Positions 5,812-15,335 are shown, numbered from the stretch's first letter. The stretch is DNA of 52,712 nt from Candidatus Planktophila sp. (GCA_030681675.1 JAUXRP010000007.1:1-52712); one strand, 5' to 3'. Notes: generated by a model from the sequence alone, not told the origin. Numbers and translations are program-made.

Positions 5812-8643
5812 ATGTCAGAAACGGTTATCAACCGACCAGCCAAGATCAAAGCTCACAACACAATCCAGGGCAAGGGCTTAACGATCGAACGCATCTACAC
5901 CAACGAGGGTATTCACCCATACGATGAAGTTAAATGGGAGCGTCGAGATGTAGTGCAGCAAAACTGGAAAACCGGAGAGACCGTATTCGAACAACATGGT
6001 GTTGAGTATCCAGATTTCTGGTCAGTAAATGCATCCACCATTGTTACGACTAAATATTTCCGTGGAGCAGTCGGTGCCGAAAACCGAGAGTATTCACTCA
6101 AGCAGGTTATTGATCGCGTTGTACTTACATATACAAAGGCAGGCAAAGAGCATGGCTACTTTGCAACCGATGCCGATGCGGAAATCTTCGAGCACGAACT
6201 CACTCACATGCTGATGCACCAGATATTTTCTTTCAACTCCCCGGTCTGGTTTAACGTAGGAACAAATGAGCCACAGCAAGTCAGTGCATGTTTTATTCTC
6301 TCTGTCGATGACACAATGGAGAGCATTCTTAACTGGTATCGCGAAGAGGGAATGATTTTCAAGGGCGGCTCAGGTGCTGGACTTAATTTATCTCGCATCC
6401 GTTCATCGAAAGAACTATTAAAATCAGGCGGAACTGCATCTGGGCCAGTCTCATTTATGCGTGGCGCCGATGCCTCTGCCGGAACAATTAAATCAGGTGG
6501 TGCAACACGTCGTGCGGCCAAGATGGTTGTACTAGATGTTTCACACCCAGATATTGAAGAGTTTATTGAAACTAAAGTAAAAGAAGAGGACAAGATTCGC
6601 GCACTTCGCGATGCAGGTTTTGATATGGATCTTGGTGGAAAAGACATCATCTCTGTCCAGTATCAAAATGCTAACAACTCGGTTCGAGTTTCCGATGAGT
6701 TCATGCGTGCAGTTGAAAAGGGCGAGCAGTTTGGTTTGACCGCGCGCGGTACAGGTGAAGTCATCGATACCGTTGATGCTAAAACTTTATTTACAAAGAT
6801 GGCACAAGCTGCATGGGCATGTGCCGACCCTGGAATTCAATATGACGACACAATTAATGATTGGCACACCAATCCAGAAACAGGTCGCATCAATGCATCG
6901 AACCCATGTTCTGAGTACATGTCATTAGATAACTCATCATGTAACTTAGCCTCACTTAACTTAATGAAGTTTCTGAAATCAGATGGCTCTTTTGATGCTA
7001 AAACATTTGGTCGCGCTGCAGAAATGATTATCACCGCAATGGATATTTCAATCTGTTTCGCAGATTTCCCAACTGAGGCAATTGGCGATACCACCAAGGC
7101 TTATCGCCAGTTAGGTATCGGTTATGCAAACCTAGGTGCGCTTTTGATGGCATCGGGTCTTGCCTATGACTCTGATGGAGGACGTGCTCTCGCTGGTGCC
7201 ATCACTTCATTGATGAGTGGAATTACATATAAGCGCTCGGCCGAACTAGCTGAAATCGTTGGGCCATATGCCGGCTTTGCCCAGAATGCCAACGCCCACG
7301 CCCGCGTGATGCGCAAGCATGCCGCAGCATCATCGTCGGCAAAGTCCGAGACCACCCTTGATCGCGATGTCTGGACCCAGGCCAACAAAGCCTGGGATGC
7401 TTGTCTTTCAACGGGTGAAAAAAATGGCTGGCGCAACGCCCAGATCTCTGTTCTTGCTCCGACCGGAACAATCGGTTTGATGATGGATTGCGATACAACA
7501 GGAATCGAACCAGATTTCTCACTCGTAAAATTTAAGAAGCTTGTCGGCGGCGGTTCTATGCAAATCGTTAACCAGACAGTACCGGCCGCACTTCGCAGGC
7601 TCGGCTATACCGAAGAGACTATTGAAGCGATCGTTGAATTCATCTCTACTCATGGTCACGTTATCGATGCTCCAGGATTAAAACCAGAGCACTACGACGT
7701 CTTTGACTGCGCACTCGGTGCGCGCTCCATTGCTCCGATGGGCCATGTTCGAATGATGGCTGCCTGCCAACCATTTTTATCTGGTGCGATTTCAAAGACA
7801 GTTAACTTGCCATCAGATGCAACCGTTGAAGAGGTTGAAGAGGTGTACTACGAGGGCTGGAAATTAGGGCTAAAGGCCTTGGCGGTCTATCGCGATAACT
7901 GCAAAGTCGGTCAACCTTTATCTGATGGTAAAGCGGCAAAGGGCGATGCACCAGCGGTTGCATCACATCCTTCAACGCCGCTTCGCAAACGCTTACCAAA
8001 GTCACGCCCATCAACGACTACATCGTTTTCTGTTGGCGGGGCAGAGGGTTACATGACTTCGGGTGCTTATGCAGATGGCGCACTCGGTGAGGTATTCCTA
8101 AAGCTGGGCAAGCAGGGATCGACTCTGGCCGGTGTTATGGATGCATTCTCAATCGCAGTATCAATTGGATTGCAATATGGAGTTCCACTGGAAACCTTCG
8201 TTGAAAAATTCACTAACTTGCGCTTTGAGCCAGCGGGCATGACCGATGATGCCGATATCCGCATGGCACAGTCCATGATGGATTACATCTTCCGTCGCTT
8301 AGCACTAGATTACTTACCCTTTGAGACACGCAGTGCGATGGGGCTGTACACAGCATCTGAACGTGCACGTGCATTAGAGACGGGCGAGTACACCGAGGAC
8401 GTTGTAGAAGATTATGAAAACCTCGAAGTCGTTGCACCCGTTGCAGTACAGATTTCTGTACCTAAACCAGTTGCAGTCACTATCGATAGCAAGCAACAGT
8501 TCGGCTCATCGACAGAACTGATGGAGGCCTTGTCTGGCGTTAAAGCCGATGCGCCCTTGTGTATGACCTGCGGTGTAAAGATGCGCATGTCTGGTGCCTG
8601 CTATGTCTGCGAAGGGTGCGGCAACACATCTGGTTGCTCATAA
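5812..8643 (+). CDS. nrdJ: Adenosylcobalamin-dependent (class II) ribonucleoside-diphosphate reductase
   Basis: Makes deoxyribonucleotides using adenosylcobalamin to start the thiyl radical, so the cell needs vitamin B12. 943 residues. Visible: SFNSPVWFNVG and QQVSACFILSVDD in the N-terminal half, GGSGAGLNLSRIR, the NASNPCSEYMSLDNSSCN segment with active-site cysteine, and APTGTIGLMMDCDTTGIEP. After a variable linker the C-terminal zinc ribbon CMTCGVKMRMSGACYVCEGC closes the protein, serving as the redox tail. RBS GGGG lies about 8 bases before ATG 5812. No cobalamin riboswitch was seen upstream; control seems to be through NrdR. Length matches class II enzymes of this type. Confidence 0.96.
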   Translation: MSETVINRPAKIKAHNTIQGKGLTIERIYTNEGIHPYDEVKWERRDVVQQNWKTGETVFEQHGVEYPDFWSVNASTIVTTKYFRGAVGAENREYSLKQVIDRVVLTYTKAGKEHGYFATDADAEIFEHELTHMLMHQIFSFNSPVWFNVGTNEPQQVSACFILSVDDTMESILNWYREEGMIFKGGSGAGLNLSRIRSSKELLKSGGTASGPVSFMRGADASAGTIKSGGATRRAAKMVVLDVSHPDIEEFIETKVKEEDKIRALRDAGFDMDLGGKDIISVQYQNANNSVRVSDEFMRAVEKGEQFGLTARGTGEVIDTVDAKTLFTKMAQAAWACADPGIQYDDTINDWHTNPETGRINASNPCSEYMSLDNSSCNLASLNLMKFLKSDGSFDAKTFGRAAEMIITAMDISICFADFPTEAIGDTTKAYRQLGIGYANLGALLMASGLAYDSDGGRALAGAITSLMSGITYKRSAELAEIVGPYAGFAQNANAHARVMRKHAAASSSAKSETTLDRDVWTQANKAWDACLSTGEKNGWRNAQISVLAPTGTIGLMMDCDTTGIEPDFSLVKFKKLVGGGSMQIVNQTVPAALRRLGYTEETIEAIVEFISTHGHVIDAPGLKPEHYDVFDCALGARSIAPMGHVRMMAACQPFLSGAISKTVNLPSDATVEEVEEVYYEGWKLGLKALAVYRDNCKVGQPLSDGKAAKGDAPAVASHPSTPLRKRLPKSRPSTTTSFSVGGAEGYMTSGAYADGALGEVFLKLGKQGSTLAGVMDAFSIAVSIGLQYGVPLETFVEKFTNLRFEPAGMTDDADIRMAQSMMDYIFRRLALDYLPFETRSAMGLYTASERARALETGEYTEDVVEDYENLEVVAPVAVQISVPKPVAVTIDSKQQFGSSTELMEALSGVKADAPLCMTCGVKMRMSGACYVCEGCGNTSGCS

Positions 8644-8658
8644 CAACATCTTTCTCAT

Positions 8659-8709
8659 TCGAGGTCAACCAATTTCCTTACAAGGGGAGAGGTTGGCCTC
8701 GATCTTTTT
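8659..8709 (+). terminator. Rho-independent terminator of nrdR-nrdJ
   Basis: TCGAGGTCAACC (8659-8670) pairs with GGTTGGCCTCGA (8691-8702), 12 bp with one T-G wobble, followed by TCTTTTT. It lies 15 bp after the nrdJ stop. Confidence 0.85.
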
Positions 8710-8886
8710 GTTCTGGCAAAACAATAATTTCGAGCCGATTGCGAAAATAGTTCAAGTAATTTGTTTGAGGACTACCTATATGCCGCCTCACATTCCAGGC
8801 AACAAAATCAGTCATAGAAAATCGAAAATCATCTCTATCATTGTGAAAAGAAAGGATTTCTCAATAACTAAGATATATTAAGAGTT
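8710..8886. other. AT-rich intergenic region before the MNT-HEPN pair
   Basis: No convincing gene or RNA fold. TATATT at 8874-8879 lies 7 bp before ATG 8887 and could be the -10 of a leaderless transcript for the MNT gene; no good -35 is visible. Confidence 0.4.
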
Positions 8887-9453
8887 ATGAAAGAGTCACT
8901 GTTACTGCCAATACTTCGCTCGCGGGTTCAAGGGGATCTACTTGCATTACTCTTCCTCAATCCGGATAAAGAGCTAACAATCTCTGATGCGGCACGCACC
9001 ATCGGATCCTCAATTCCAGGTCTTCACCATGAGGTGGTGCGCCTCATAGATGCTGGCTTTATCAGAGAGCGCCGGCAGGGAAGAAATCGATTAATTCGCG
9101 CCGAGGCAAATTCCAGAATTGCGCCATCACTTACTGATTTGCTGGCTCTGACTTTTGGACCTCTTCCCGTCATTGAACGTGAGCTAGCAGGAATTTTGGG
9201 AATAAACGAAGGATATATTTTTGGGTCTTGGGCGGCTAGATATTCTGGAATCCCAGGAGCAATTCCAAATGACATCGATGTGTTGATTGTCGGAACCACT
9301 TCGCTCGAATTACTCGATGAAGCTGTAGGACGGGCTGAGAAGGCATTGATGAGGGAGGTCAATGTCAGACGCGTTAGCGCCAAAGAATGGCGTGAGGGCA
9401 GTCCATTTATTGCGACAATAAAAAAGAATCCACATGTAAAGCTAAATCTCTAA
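8887..9453 (+). CDS. Winged-helix / minimal nucleotidyltransferase (MNT) fusion, likely antitoxin
   Basis: 188 residues. The N-terminal part (about 10-75) is a winged helix (LTISDAARTIGSSIPGLHHEVVRL... ERRQGRNRLIRA). The C-terminal part is a minimal polymerase-beta-type nucleotidyltransferase with GSW at 113-115 and the metal-binding D129-x-D131 in NDIDVLIVG. In HEPN-MNT systems the MNT protein silences its HEPN partner, in studied cases by adding AMP to a tyrosine near the HEPN active site. Here the partner follows 33 bp downstream. The helix domain suggests that this protein also controls the promoter. Function is from family and context. Confidence 0.8.
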   Translation: MKESLLLPILRSRVQGDLLALLFLNPDKELTISDAARTIGSSIPGLHHEVVRLIDAGFIRERRQGRNRLIRAEANSRIAPSLTDLLALTFGPLPVIERELAGILGINEGYIFGSWAARYSGIPGAIPNDIDVLIVGTTSLELLDEAVGRAEKALMREVNVRRVSAKEWREGSPFIATIKKNPHVKLNL

Positions 9454-9486
9454 ACTTTTGTCAGGTGTGAAATCTAACTTGGCTCA

Positions 9487-9936
9487 ATGGAGATTACAGA
9501 GGAATCAGCGCGGCTAACCAAAAAATATCTCAGTAAGAAACTCATTGAGGAGATAGAGATCGACATTAATCAAGCTCATCAAATGATTGCACAGGCGGAA
9601 AATCACTTAAGAAGTGCAATGAATGCTTTAGTAGATGACAAAGAAGGTGCGTATGTTCTTTTGTATGACGCCGCTCGGAAAGGGTTAACAGCAATTCTCT
9701 ATTTACAGGGAATACGTCCTACGGCTTATGGAGGGCACTCGATAATTCTTAACGTGCTGATTCCTCAGTGCAGCACATCCGAGGTAGCGCTAATTAGACC
9801 ATTCAATCGGCTCCGCAAAATTCGAAATTCAGTTGAGTATCCTAGGACTGATTTTTCTGAGATAGATGAAACTTCCCTTCGTGAAGATTTCAATACGGCA
9901 GTAAAAATCGTAAAGTGGGCTAAATCAACAATTTAA
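9487..9936 (+). CDS. HEPN-domain protein, putative toxin of HEPN-MNT pair (active-site histidine absent)
   Basis: 149 residues, mostly helical. The HEPN pattern is seen as AYVLLYDAARKGLTAIL (55-71), GGHSIIL (82-88) and the C-terminal RLRKIRNSVEYPR (108-120). Canonical HEPN RNases carry R-x4-6-H; here the segment reads R113-N-S-V-E117-Y118, with Glu and Tyr where the His would fall. Many actinobacterial MNT-linked HEPN proteins show this R...EY form, so it may be inactive as an RNase, use a different chemistry, or act as a scaffold. TAACTT (9475-9480) 6 bp before the ATG may be a -10 giving separate leaderless transcription. It ends 4 bp inside the convergent dioxygenase gene. Confidence 0.75.
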   Translation: MEITEESARLTKKYLSKKLIEEIEIDINQAHQMIAQAENHLRSAMNALVDDKEGAYVLLYDAARKGLTAILYLQGIRPTAYGGHSIILNVLIPQCSTSEVALIRPFNRLRKIRNSVEYPRTDFSEIDETSLREDFNTAVKIVKWAKSTI

Positions 9937-10706
9937 GCAACGAGGATACTTCGCTTACTAAGTCCCATAAAGTAGCCATCTATAAGGGTTTGCGGGGCAG
10001 CATCGGCCACGCTGGCACTACCTAATGTAATAAATAGCGGTGTGAAATGTTCAACAGTTGGATGGGCGTATGGCATTCCTGGTGCTAATTCGCGGAAATT
10101 TGAAAGTGTGTCAACGTCTCCGGCTGCCAGAGCATTTTCTGCCCAAGCATCGAACTCACTAGACCAGGTTGGTGCGAGTGCATCAGGCGACCAGTTGCGT
10201 AAATACTGCAACCCATGGGTCATAAAACCAGATCCGATAATGAGAACTCCTTGATCGCGCAATGGTTGCAAGCGTTTACCAAGCTCTAAAAGTTTTGCAG
10301 GATCACTCGTTGGCATAGAAATCTGGACAACCGGAATATCTGCATTCGGATACATCACACGCAAAGGCACCCATGCCCCGTGATCCAAGCCGCGGTTGGA
10401 TTGATGTACTGGCTCGGTTTCGGGCATGATCGATGCGACCAGCGTTGAAACCGCAGTGGCATCTGGGCTGTTATATGTCATCTCATAAAACTTGCGATCA
10501 AAGCCACTGAAGTCATAGACGAGTGGGGTATTGGCAGCGGGATTGCTCAAAGTTATTGGTTGCGACTCCCAGTGCGCACTGACAATTAAGATCGCCTTTG
10601 GTCGTTCAATTGCCGCTGATATTCCTCGCAACTGAGATGTCCATAGTTGATCATCAAGAAGCATCGGCGCACCGTGGCCGATATAGAGCGCGGGCATTTT
10701 CGACAT
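9933..10706 (-). CDS. DODA-type extradiol aromatic ring-opening dioxygenase family protein
   Basis: 257 residues of the class III (LigB-like, YgiD/DOPA-dioxygenase) family that opens catechol-type rings. Metal-ligand histidines are visible in ALYIGHGAP, IVSAHWES and GLDHGAWVP, and a late HPTVEHFTP is present. YgiD-type enzymes bind Zn or Fe; the substrate is not readable. It has a clear leaderless promoter: -35 TTGAAC (10740-10735), 17-bp spacer, -10 TACAAT (10717-10712), then 5 bp to ATG 10706. A 20-bp perfect palindrome (10725-10744) covers the -35 and spacer, so it should be repressed by a dimeric regulator encoded elsewhere. Confidence 0.87.
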   Translation of the reverse strand: MSKMPALYIGHGAPMLLDDQLWTSQLRGISAAIERPKAILIVSAHWESQPITLSNPAANTPLVYDFSGFDRKFYEMTYNSPDATAVSTLVASIMPETEPVHQSNRGLDHGAWVPLRVMYPNADIPVVQISMPTSDPAKLLELGKRLQPLRDQGVLIIGSGFMTHGLQYLRNWSPDALAPTWSSEFDAWAENALAAGDVDTLSNFRELAPGMPYAHPTVEHFTPLFITLGSASVADAAPQTLIDGYFMGLSKRSILVA

Positions 10707-10711
10707 AGCTC

Positions 10712-10740
10712 ATTGTAGCAGAAAGTAGTTGAAAGTTCAA
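10712..10740 (-). promoter_or_regulatory. Leaderless promoter of the extradiol dioxygenase gene
   Basis: On the minus strand TTGAAC (-35), 17 bp, TACAAT (-10), then 5 bp to the ATG. The best sigma-A-type promoter in the window. Confidence 0.7.
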
Positions 10741-10744
10741 CTAC
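10725..10744. promoter_or_regulatory. Perfect palindromic operator candidate
   Basis: GTAGTTGAA-AG-TTCAACTAC: two 9-bp arms with a 2-bp centre, lying over the -35 and spacer of the dioxygenase promoter and about 15 bp before the -35 of prpB. The AGTTGAA-type half-sites resemble MarR-family operators (inference). Confidence 0.75.
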
Positions 10745-10758
10745 AACCGGAACAGTAT

Positions 10759-10786
10759 TTGCCGGCTCTCATAGGCTGGTTAGACT
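10759..10786 (+). promoter_or_regulatory. Leaderless promoter of the prp operon
   Basis: TTGCCG (10759-10764), 16 bp, TAGACT (10781-10786), then 6 bp to GTG 10793. No Shine-Dalgarno sequence precedes that GTG, which fits leaderless translation. Confidence 0.55.
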
Positions 10787-10792
10787 CTTGGC

Positions 10793-11674
10793 GTGAGCTC
10801 AACTTCAGCAGGTGCCCGATTTAAAGCCGCACTTCGCGATGAAACCCCACTTCAAATCATTGGAACTATCAACGCTAATCACGCCCTTTTGGCCAAGCGC
10901 GCAGGCTACCGAGCGATTTACTTATCTGGAGGGGGAGTCGCGGCTGGATCTTTAGGAGTTCCTGATCTTGGAATCACCACTCTTGAAGATGTGCTCACCG
11001 ATGTTCGACGCATTACAAATATCTGCGACGTCCCTCTTTTAGTCGATGCCGATACTGGTTTTGGTGCATCGGCCTTTAATATCGCTCGCACCGTTAAAGA
11101 TTTAATTAAGGCAGGCGCTGCAGCAATGCATATTGAAGATCAAGTAGGGGCCAAGCGTTGTGGCCACCGCCCAAACAAGGAAGTTGTTAGTACATCTGAA
11201 ATGGTGGATCGTATTAAGGCCGCCGTTGATGCACGCACTGATGATGAATTCTCAATTATGGCGCGAACCGATGCAATTGCAATTGAAGGTCTAGATGCAG
11301 CTATCGAACGAGCGCATGCATATGTCGAAGCCGGAGCTGATTTAATTTTTCCAGAAGCGATTCGCACATTAGATGATTACAGTAAATTTAGCGCCGCCGT
11401 TTCTAAACCTATTTTGGCTAACATTACAGAGTTTGGTTTGACCCCTTTATTTTCGCGCGACGAGTTAAGTGCTCATGGGGTCTCAATGATTCTTTATCCA
11501 CTTTCGGCATTTAGAGCCATGAACAAAGCGGCAGAGAATATTTATGAAAGAATTCGTCGCGATGGCACGCAGTCACATGTTGTTGATACTATGCAGACGC
11601 GTGAGGAACTGTACGAGCGAATTAATTATTATGAGTATGAAAAGGCATTAGATAAAACTTTAGGGAGAGATTAA
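10793..11674 (+). CDS. prpB: 2-methylisocitrate lyase
   Basis: Cleaves 2-methylisocitrate to pyruvate and succinate, the last step of the methylcitrate cycle for propionyl-CoA. 293 residues, isocitrate-lyase/PEP-mutase TIM-barrel family. Visible: [28 protein letters not shown] (metal-binding aspartates) and the catalytic-cysteine motif [12 protein letters not shown]. Start is GTG 10793. The stop TAA directly abuts the TTG start of prpC, so the two are translationally coupled. Confidence 0.93.
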   Translation: MSSTSAGARFKAALRDETPLQIIGTINANHALLAKRAGYRAIYLSGGGVAAGSLGVPDLGITTLEDVLTDVRRITNICDVPLLVDADTGFGASAFNIARTVKDLIKAGAAAMHIEDQVGAKRCGHRPNKEVVSTSEMVDRIKAAVDARTDDEFSIMARTDAIAIEGLDAAIERAHAYVEAGADLIFPEAIRTLDDYSKFSAAVSKPILANITEFGLTPLFSRDELSAHGVSMILYPLSAFRAMNKAAENIYERIRRDGTQSHVVDTMQTREELYERINYYEYEKALDKTLGRD

Positions 11675-12811
11675 TTGGTCGAATTTAAAGCTAAGAAATC
11701 CGTTGCACTTTCAGGTGTACCCGCAGGCAATACAGCGCTGTGCAGTGTTGGAAAAAGTGGAAATGATCTTCACTATCGCGGATATGACATTGCAGATTTA
11801 GCTGCACATTGCGAGTTCGAAGAGGTCGCCTATCTTTTAATTTATGGGGTATTGCCCACACGCACTCAGTTAAATGCCTACAAAACAAAGCTAAAAGGCC
11901 TTCGCGGTCTGCCCGATCACCTAAAGGCGGTACTTGAGCAGATTCCGGCAAGCGCCCATCCCATGGATGTTCTGCGTACCGGTGTTTCAGCCCTAGGAAG
12001 CCTAAATCCTGAAGGGTTTGAGCAGACACAAGTGGGCGCTCAGGAGATTGCCGACAAACTAATCGCTTGTTTGAATTCAATGTTGCTGTATTGGTATCAC
12101 TTTGCTAACTCCGGTAAACGAATCACGGTTGAGACCGATGATGTTTCAATCGCCGCTCACTTTTTGCATCTGCTTCACGGCGCACCTGCGAGTGACCTCT
12201 GGATTAAATCAATCCATGCCTCGCTCATTTTGTATGCTGAACATGAATTCAACGCATCAACTTTTACTGCTCGTGTGATTGCCGGTACTGGGTCAGATTT
12301 GTATTCAGCGATCACGGGAGCAATTGGTGCGCTGCGTGGACCAAAGCATGGTGGGGCAAATGAGGTCGCCCTTGAAATTCAAGAGAGGTACGCAAATGCC
12401 GATGAGGCTGAATCGGATATTCGTGCTCGAGTTGCGGCTAAAGAAGTTGTGATTGGTTTCGGTCATCCGGTTTACACCGTCGCTGATCCTCGAAATGCGA
12501 TTATCAAGTCTATCTCGCTAGAGCTTTCCAAAGACAATGGCAACACTGCTCTATACGACATTGCCGCTCGCATCGAAGAGGTGATGTGGGATGCCAAAAA
12601 CATGTTCCCTAATCTGGATTGGTTTTCAGCTGTTGCATACAACCAGATGAAAATACCAACGGCATTTTTTACACCTCTTTTTGTTATCGCCCGAACAACT
12701 GGTTGGGCTGCTCACGTCATTGAACAACGAATTGACAATAAAATTATCCGTCCAAGTGCCAACTACACAGGTCCTGAAGATCTAATATTTCAACCAATAG
12801 AGAAGCGATAG
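11675..12811 (+). CDS. prpC: 2-methylcitrate synthase / citrate synthase family
   Basis: Condenses propionyl-CoA with oxaloacetate. 378 residues, citrate synthase fold. Visible: [12 protein letters not shown], the substrate histidine region [19 protein letters not shown], the catalytic histidine in GPKHGGANE, and DWFSAVAY with the catalytic aspartate. Start is TTG right after the prpB stop, with AGGGAGA (11663-11669) just upstream. The prp context, not a residue, decides methylcitrate over citrate synthase. Confidence 0.92.
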   Translation: MVEFKAKKSVALSGVPAGNTALCSVGKSGNDLHYRGYDIADLAAHCEFEEVAYLLIYGVLPTRTQLNAYKTKLKGLRGLPDHLKAVLEQIPASAHPMDVLRTGVSALGSLNPEGFEQTQVGAQEIADKLIACLNSMLLYWYHFANSGKRITVETDDVSIAAHFLHLLHGAPASDLWIKSIHASLILYAEHEFNASTFTARVIAGTGSDLYSAITGAIGALRGPKHGGANEVALEIQERYANADEAESDIRARVAAKEVVIGFGHPVYTVADPRNAIIKSISLELSKDNGNTALYDIAARIEEVMWDAKNMFPNLDWFSAVAYNQMKIPTAFFTPLFVIARTTGWAAHVIEQRIDNKIIRPSANYTGPEDLIFQPIEKR

Positions 12812-12822
12812 GTGCATTCTTA

Positions 12823-14262
12823 ATGTCTAGCCAGACAAAAATAACCAACCAACCATATGACCAAGAGATTATCGACATTGTTGACTATGTCCGAAACTAT
12901 GAAATTACTTCACATCTTGCATATGAAACTGCGTGGAATTGTTTTCTAGATACCTTGGGTTGCGGGCTTGAAGCCCTTGAATACGAGGCCTGTACTAAAT
13001 TGCTTGGTCCAGTTGTAGGAGGTGCAAACCTAGTCAACGGCGTTAAAGTGCCTGGTACTAACTATGTTTTAGACCCAGTACAAGGTGCCTTTAACATCGG
13101 TGCCATGATCCGATGGCTTGACTTCAATGACACCTGGCTCGCCGCCGAGTGGGGACATCCATCCGATAACTTAGGTGCAATTCTTGCCACCGCAGACTGG
13201 CTATCACGCACTACTGATAAGAAGTTCACGATTAAAGATGTATTGACGGCCATGATTAAGGCACATGAGATTCAGGGCTGTATCGCTTTGGAAAACTCCT
13301 TTAACAAAGTTGGTTTAGATCACGTGCTTTTGGTTAAAGTCGCATCAACGGCAGTTGTTTCGCAGATGATGGATTTAACACGCGATCAGACACTTGCTGC
13401 TGTATCTCTTGCCTGGGTAGATGGACAATCTCTTCGCACATACCGTCACTTTCCAAATGCAGGTTCGCGTAAATCCTGGGCCGCTGGGGATGCAACATCG
13501 CGCGCAGTTCGCTTAGCGCTCATCGCAAAGACTGGCGAAATGGGTTATCCATCGGCATTAACCGCAAAAACGTGGGGCTTTTATGACGTCTCATTTAAAG
13601 GTAATACCTTTAAGTTTCAGCGTCCATATGGCACGTACGTTATGGAAAATATCTTGTTTAAAATCTCATTTCCCGCCGAGTTCCATTCACAGACTGCAGT
13701 TGAGGCGGCCATGACCCTTCACGCAGCAATGCTAGCTGCGGGGAAAACTCAGGCAGATATTAAAAAAGTTACAATCCGCACTCACGAAGCTTGCATTCGA
13801 ATTATCGATAAGAGAGGTCCACTCAATAATCCAGCCGATCGCGATCATTGTATTCAGTACATGGTTGCAGTCCCACTAATCTTTGGTCGACTCACAGCAC
13901 GAGATTATGAAGATAACATTGCCGCCGACCCTCGCATCGATGCGCTTCGAGAAAAAATCATCTGCGTTGAGGACTCGACCTTCACGGCCGATTATCACGA
14001 CCCGGATAAACGCTCGATTGCTAACGCTTTAACAATTGAGTTTTATGATGGCAGCATTGTGGGCGAAGAGGTCGTTGAGTACCCAATTGGCCATGCCCGT
14101 CGTCGCGCCGCTGGAATCCCATTATTAATCGAAAAGTACGAGGTCAACCTTGCGCGTATTTTTGATGCGCCGGCGCAGGAAAAAATCCTTAGCCTGTCAA
14201 TGGATTATGAGAAATTGATGGCCACCCCCGTAGATAAGTTCATGGATTTAATGGCGCTTTAA
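12823..14262 (+). CDS. prpD: 2-methylcitrate dehydratase
   Basis: Dehydrates 2-methylcitrate to 2-methyl-cis-aconitate. 479 residues of the MmgE/PrpD family. Visible: AWNCFLDTLGCGLEAL, WLDFNDTWLAAEWGHPSDN, the VDGQSLRTYRHFPNAGSRKS region and WAAGDATSRAVRLAL. It starts 12 bp after prpC. No prpF/acnD is nearby, so rehydration would use the housekeeping aconitase, as in other PrpD-type cycles. Confidence 0.94.
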   Translation: MSSQTKITNQPYDQEIIDIVDYVRNYEITSHLAYETAWNCFLDTLGCGLEALEYEACTKLLGPVVGGANLVNGVKVPGTNYVLDPVQGAFNIGAMIRWLDFNDTWLAAEWGHPSDNLGAILATADWLSRTTDKKFTIKDVLTAMIKAHEIQGCIALENSFNKVGLDHVLLVKVASTAVVSQMMDLTRDQTLAAVSLAWVDGQSLRTYRHFPNAGSRKSWAAGDATSRAVRLALIAKTGEMGYPSALTAKTWGFYDVSFKGNTFKFQRPYGTYVMENILFKISFPAEFHSQTAVEAAMTLHAAMLAAGKTQADIKKVTIRTHEACIRIIDKRGPLNNPADRDHCIQYMVAVPLIFGRLTARDYEDNIAADPRIDALREKIICVEDSTFTADYHDPDKRSIANALTIEFYDGSIVGEEVVEYPIGHARRRAAGIPLLIEKYEVNLARIFDAPAQEKILSLSMDYEKLMATPVDKFMDLMAL

Positions 14263-15335
14263 TGGCCAGAATACTTATTGCACCTGACTCTTTTAAGGGC
14301 AGTGCAACAAGTATTGAAGTGGCGCGTGCAATTGCGCACGGTTGGCTATCAATTCGACCCAATGATGAGTTAATTCAAATCCCTTGTGCAGATGGTGGCG
14401 AAGGAACTCTGTTAGCGATTGAATTTGCCAGACCAGATGCAATTCGTATTTATTGCCCCGAAGTTTCACTGGAGGCGTATTGGCTGTTAATCAATGGTTC
14501 GACGGCGATTGTTGAATTAGCTCAAGTATCCGGTCTATCTCTCTTGCCACAACTGGATCCAATGGGTGCACATACTTTTGCTTTCGGTCAAGTATTAGCA
14601 AATGCTGCACGAGATCTACGAGTGCACCGTATTTATTGCGCACTCGGAGGTTCGGCAAGCACGGATGCTGGCGTTGGCGCTCTCACCGCACTCGGATTTG
14701 AATTCTTAGATAGAGCCGATCAACAGGTTGGTCTCGGTGGTGGGCAACTGTCGAAAATTACACAAATTTCAATCGGTAACGCAGTTGCGCCACCTGTTGG
14801 CGGAGTAACTCTTTTAGTCGACGTTGATTCACCACTTCTTGGAGTTCACGGCACTGCCACTACCTTTGCAAAACAAAAGGGTGCAACGAACCAGCAGATT
14901 GCCCAACTTGAAAGCGCACTGGAAGGTTTTTCAACCGTAATCGCGGCCGATGATTCACCAGGTAGTGGAGCGGCAGGTGGAACGGCATTTGGTTTACGTG
15001 CATTATGGGGCGCAACAATTGAAAGTGGTTCGGTATGGATTGCAGATATGTGCGGAGTTGCCGATGCAATTCATGCATGTGATCTCGTGATCACTGGCGA
15101 AGGAAAGTTGGATGCTCAGAGCATGAGAGGCAAAATAGTCGGTCACATTACCGAACTCGCCGCCGCTGCAGAAGTACCCATTGCATATTGTGTTGGATCG
15201 ATAGAAGGTAGATTTCCAATCCCAAATCTGGGAGGTATTGCTTTGTCTGAGTTGGCTGGAAGTACTCAAGAGGCGATTGAAGATCCCCAGAGATATTTGA
15301 TTGAAGCCGGTGTAAAGCTCGCAGACTTCCTATAG
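14262..15335 (+). CDS. Glycerate kinase (GK-I family)
   Basis: Phosphorylates D-glycerate, feeding glyoxylate/tartronate-derived carbon into glycolysis or gluconeogenesis. 357 residues. Visible: ILIAPDSFKGSATSIEVARAI at the N-terminus, PCADGGEGTLLA (30s-40s), ALGGSASTDAGVGALTALGF, and DLVITGEGKLDAQS near the C-terminus, all type-I glycerate kinase signatures. The ATG overlaps the prpD TAA by one base (TAATG), so it belongs to the prp operon. A glycerate kinase in a methylcitrate operon is uncommon. Confidence 0.9.
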   Translation: MARILIAPDSFKGSATSIEVARAIAHGWLSIRPNDELIQIPCADGGEGTLLAIEFARPDAIRIYCPEVSLEAYWLLINGSTAIVELAQVSGLSLLPQLDPMGAHTFAFGQVLANAARDLRVHRIYCALGGSASTDAGVGALTALGFEFLDRADQQVGLGGGQLSKITQISIGNAVAPPVGGVTLLVDVDSPLLGVHGTATTFAKQKGATNQQIAQLESALEGFSTVIAADDSPGSGAAGGTAFGLRALWGATIESGSVWIADMCGVADAIHACDLVITGEGKLDAQSMRGKIVGHITELAAAAEVPIAYCVGSIEGRFPIPNLGGIALSELAGSTQEAIEDPQRYLIEAGVKLADFL

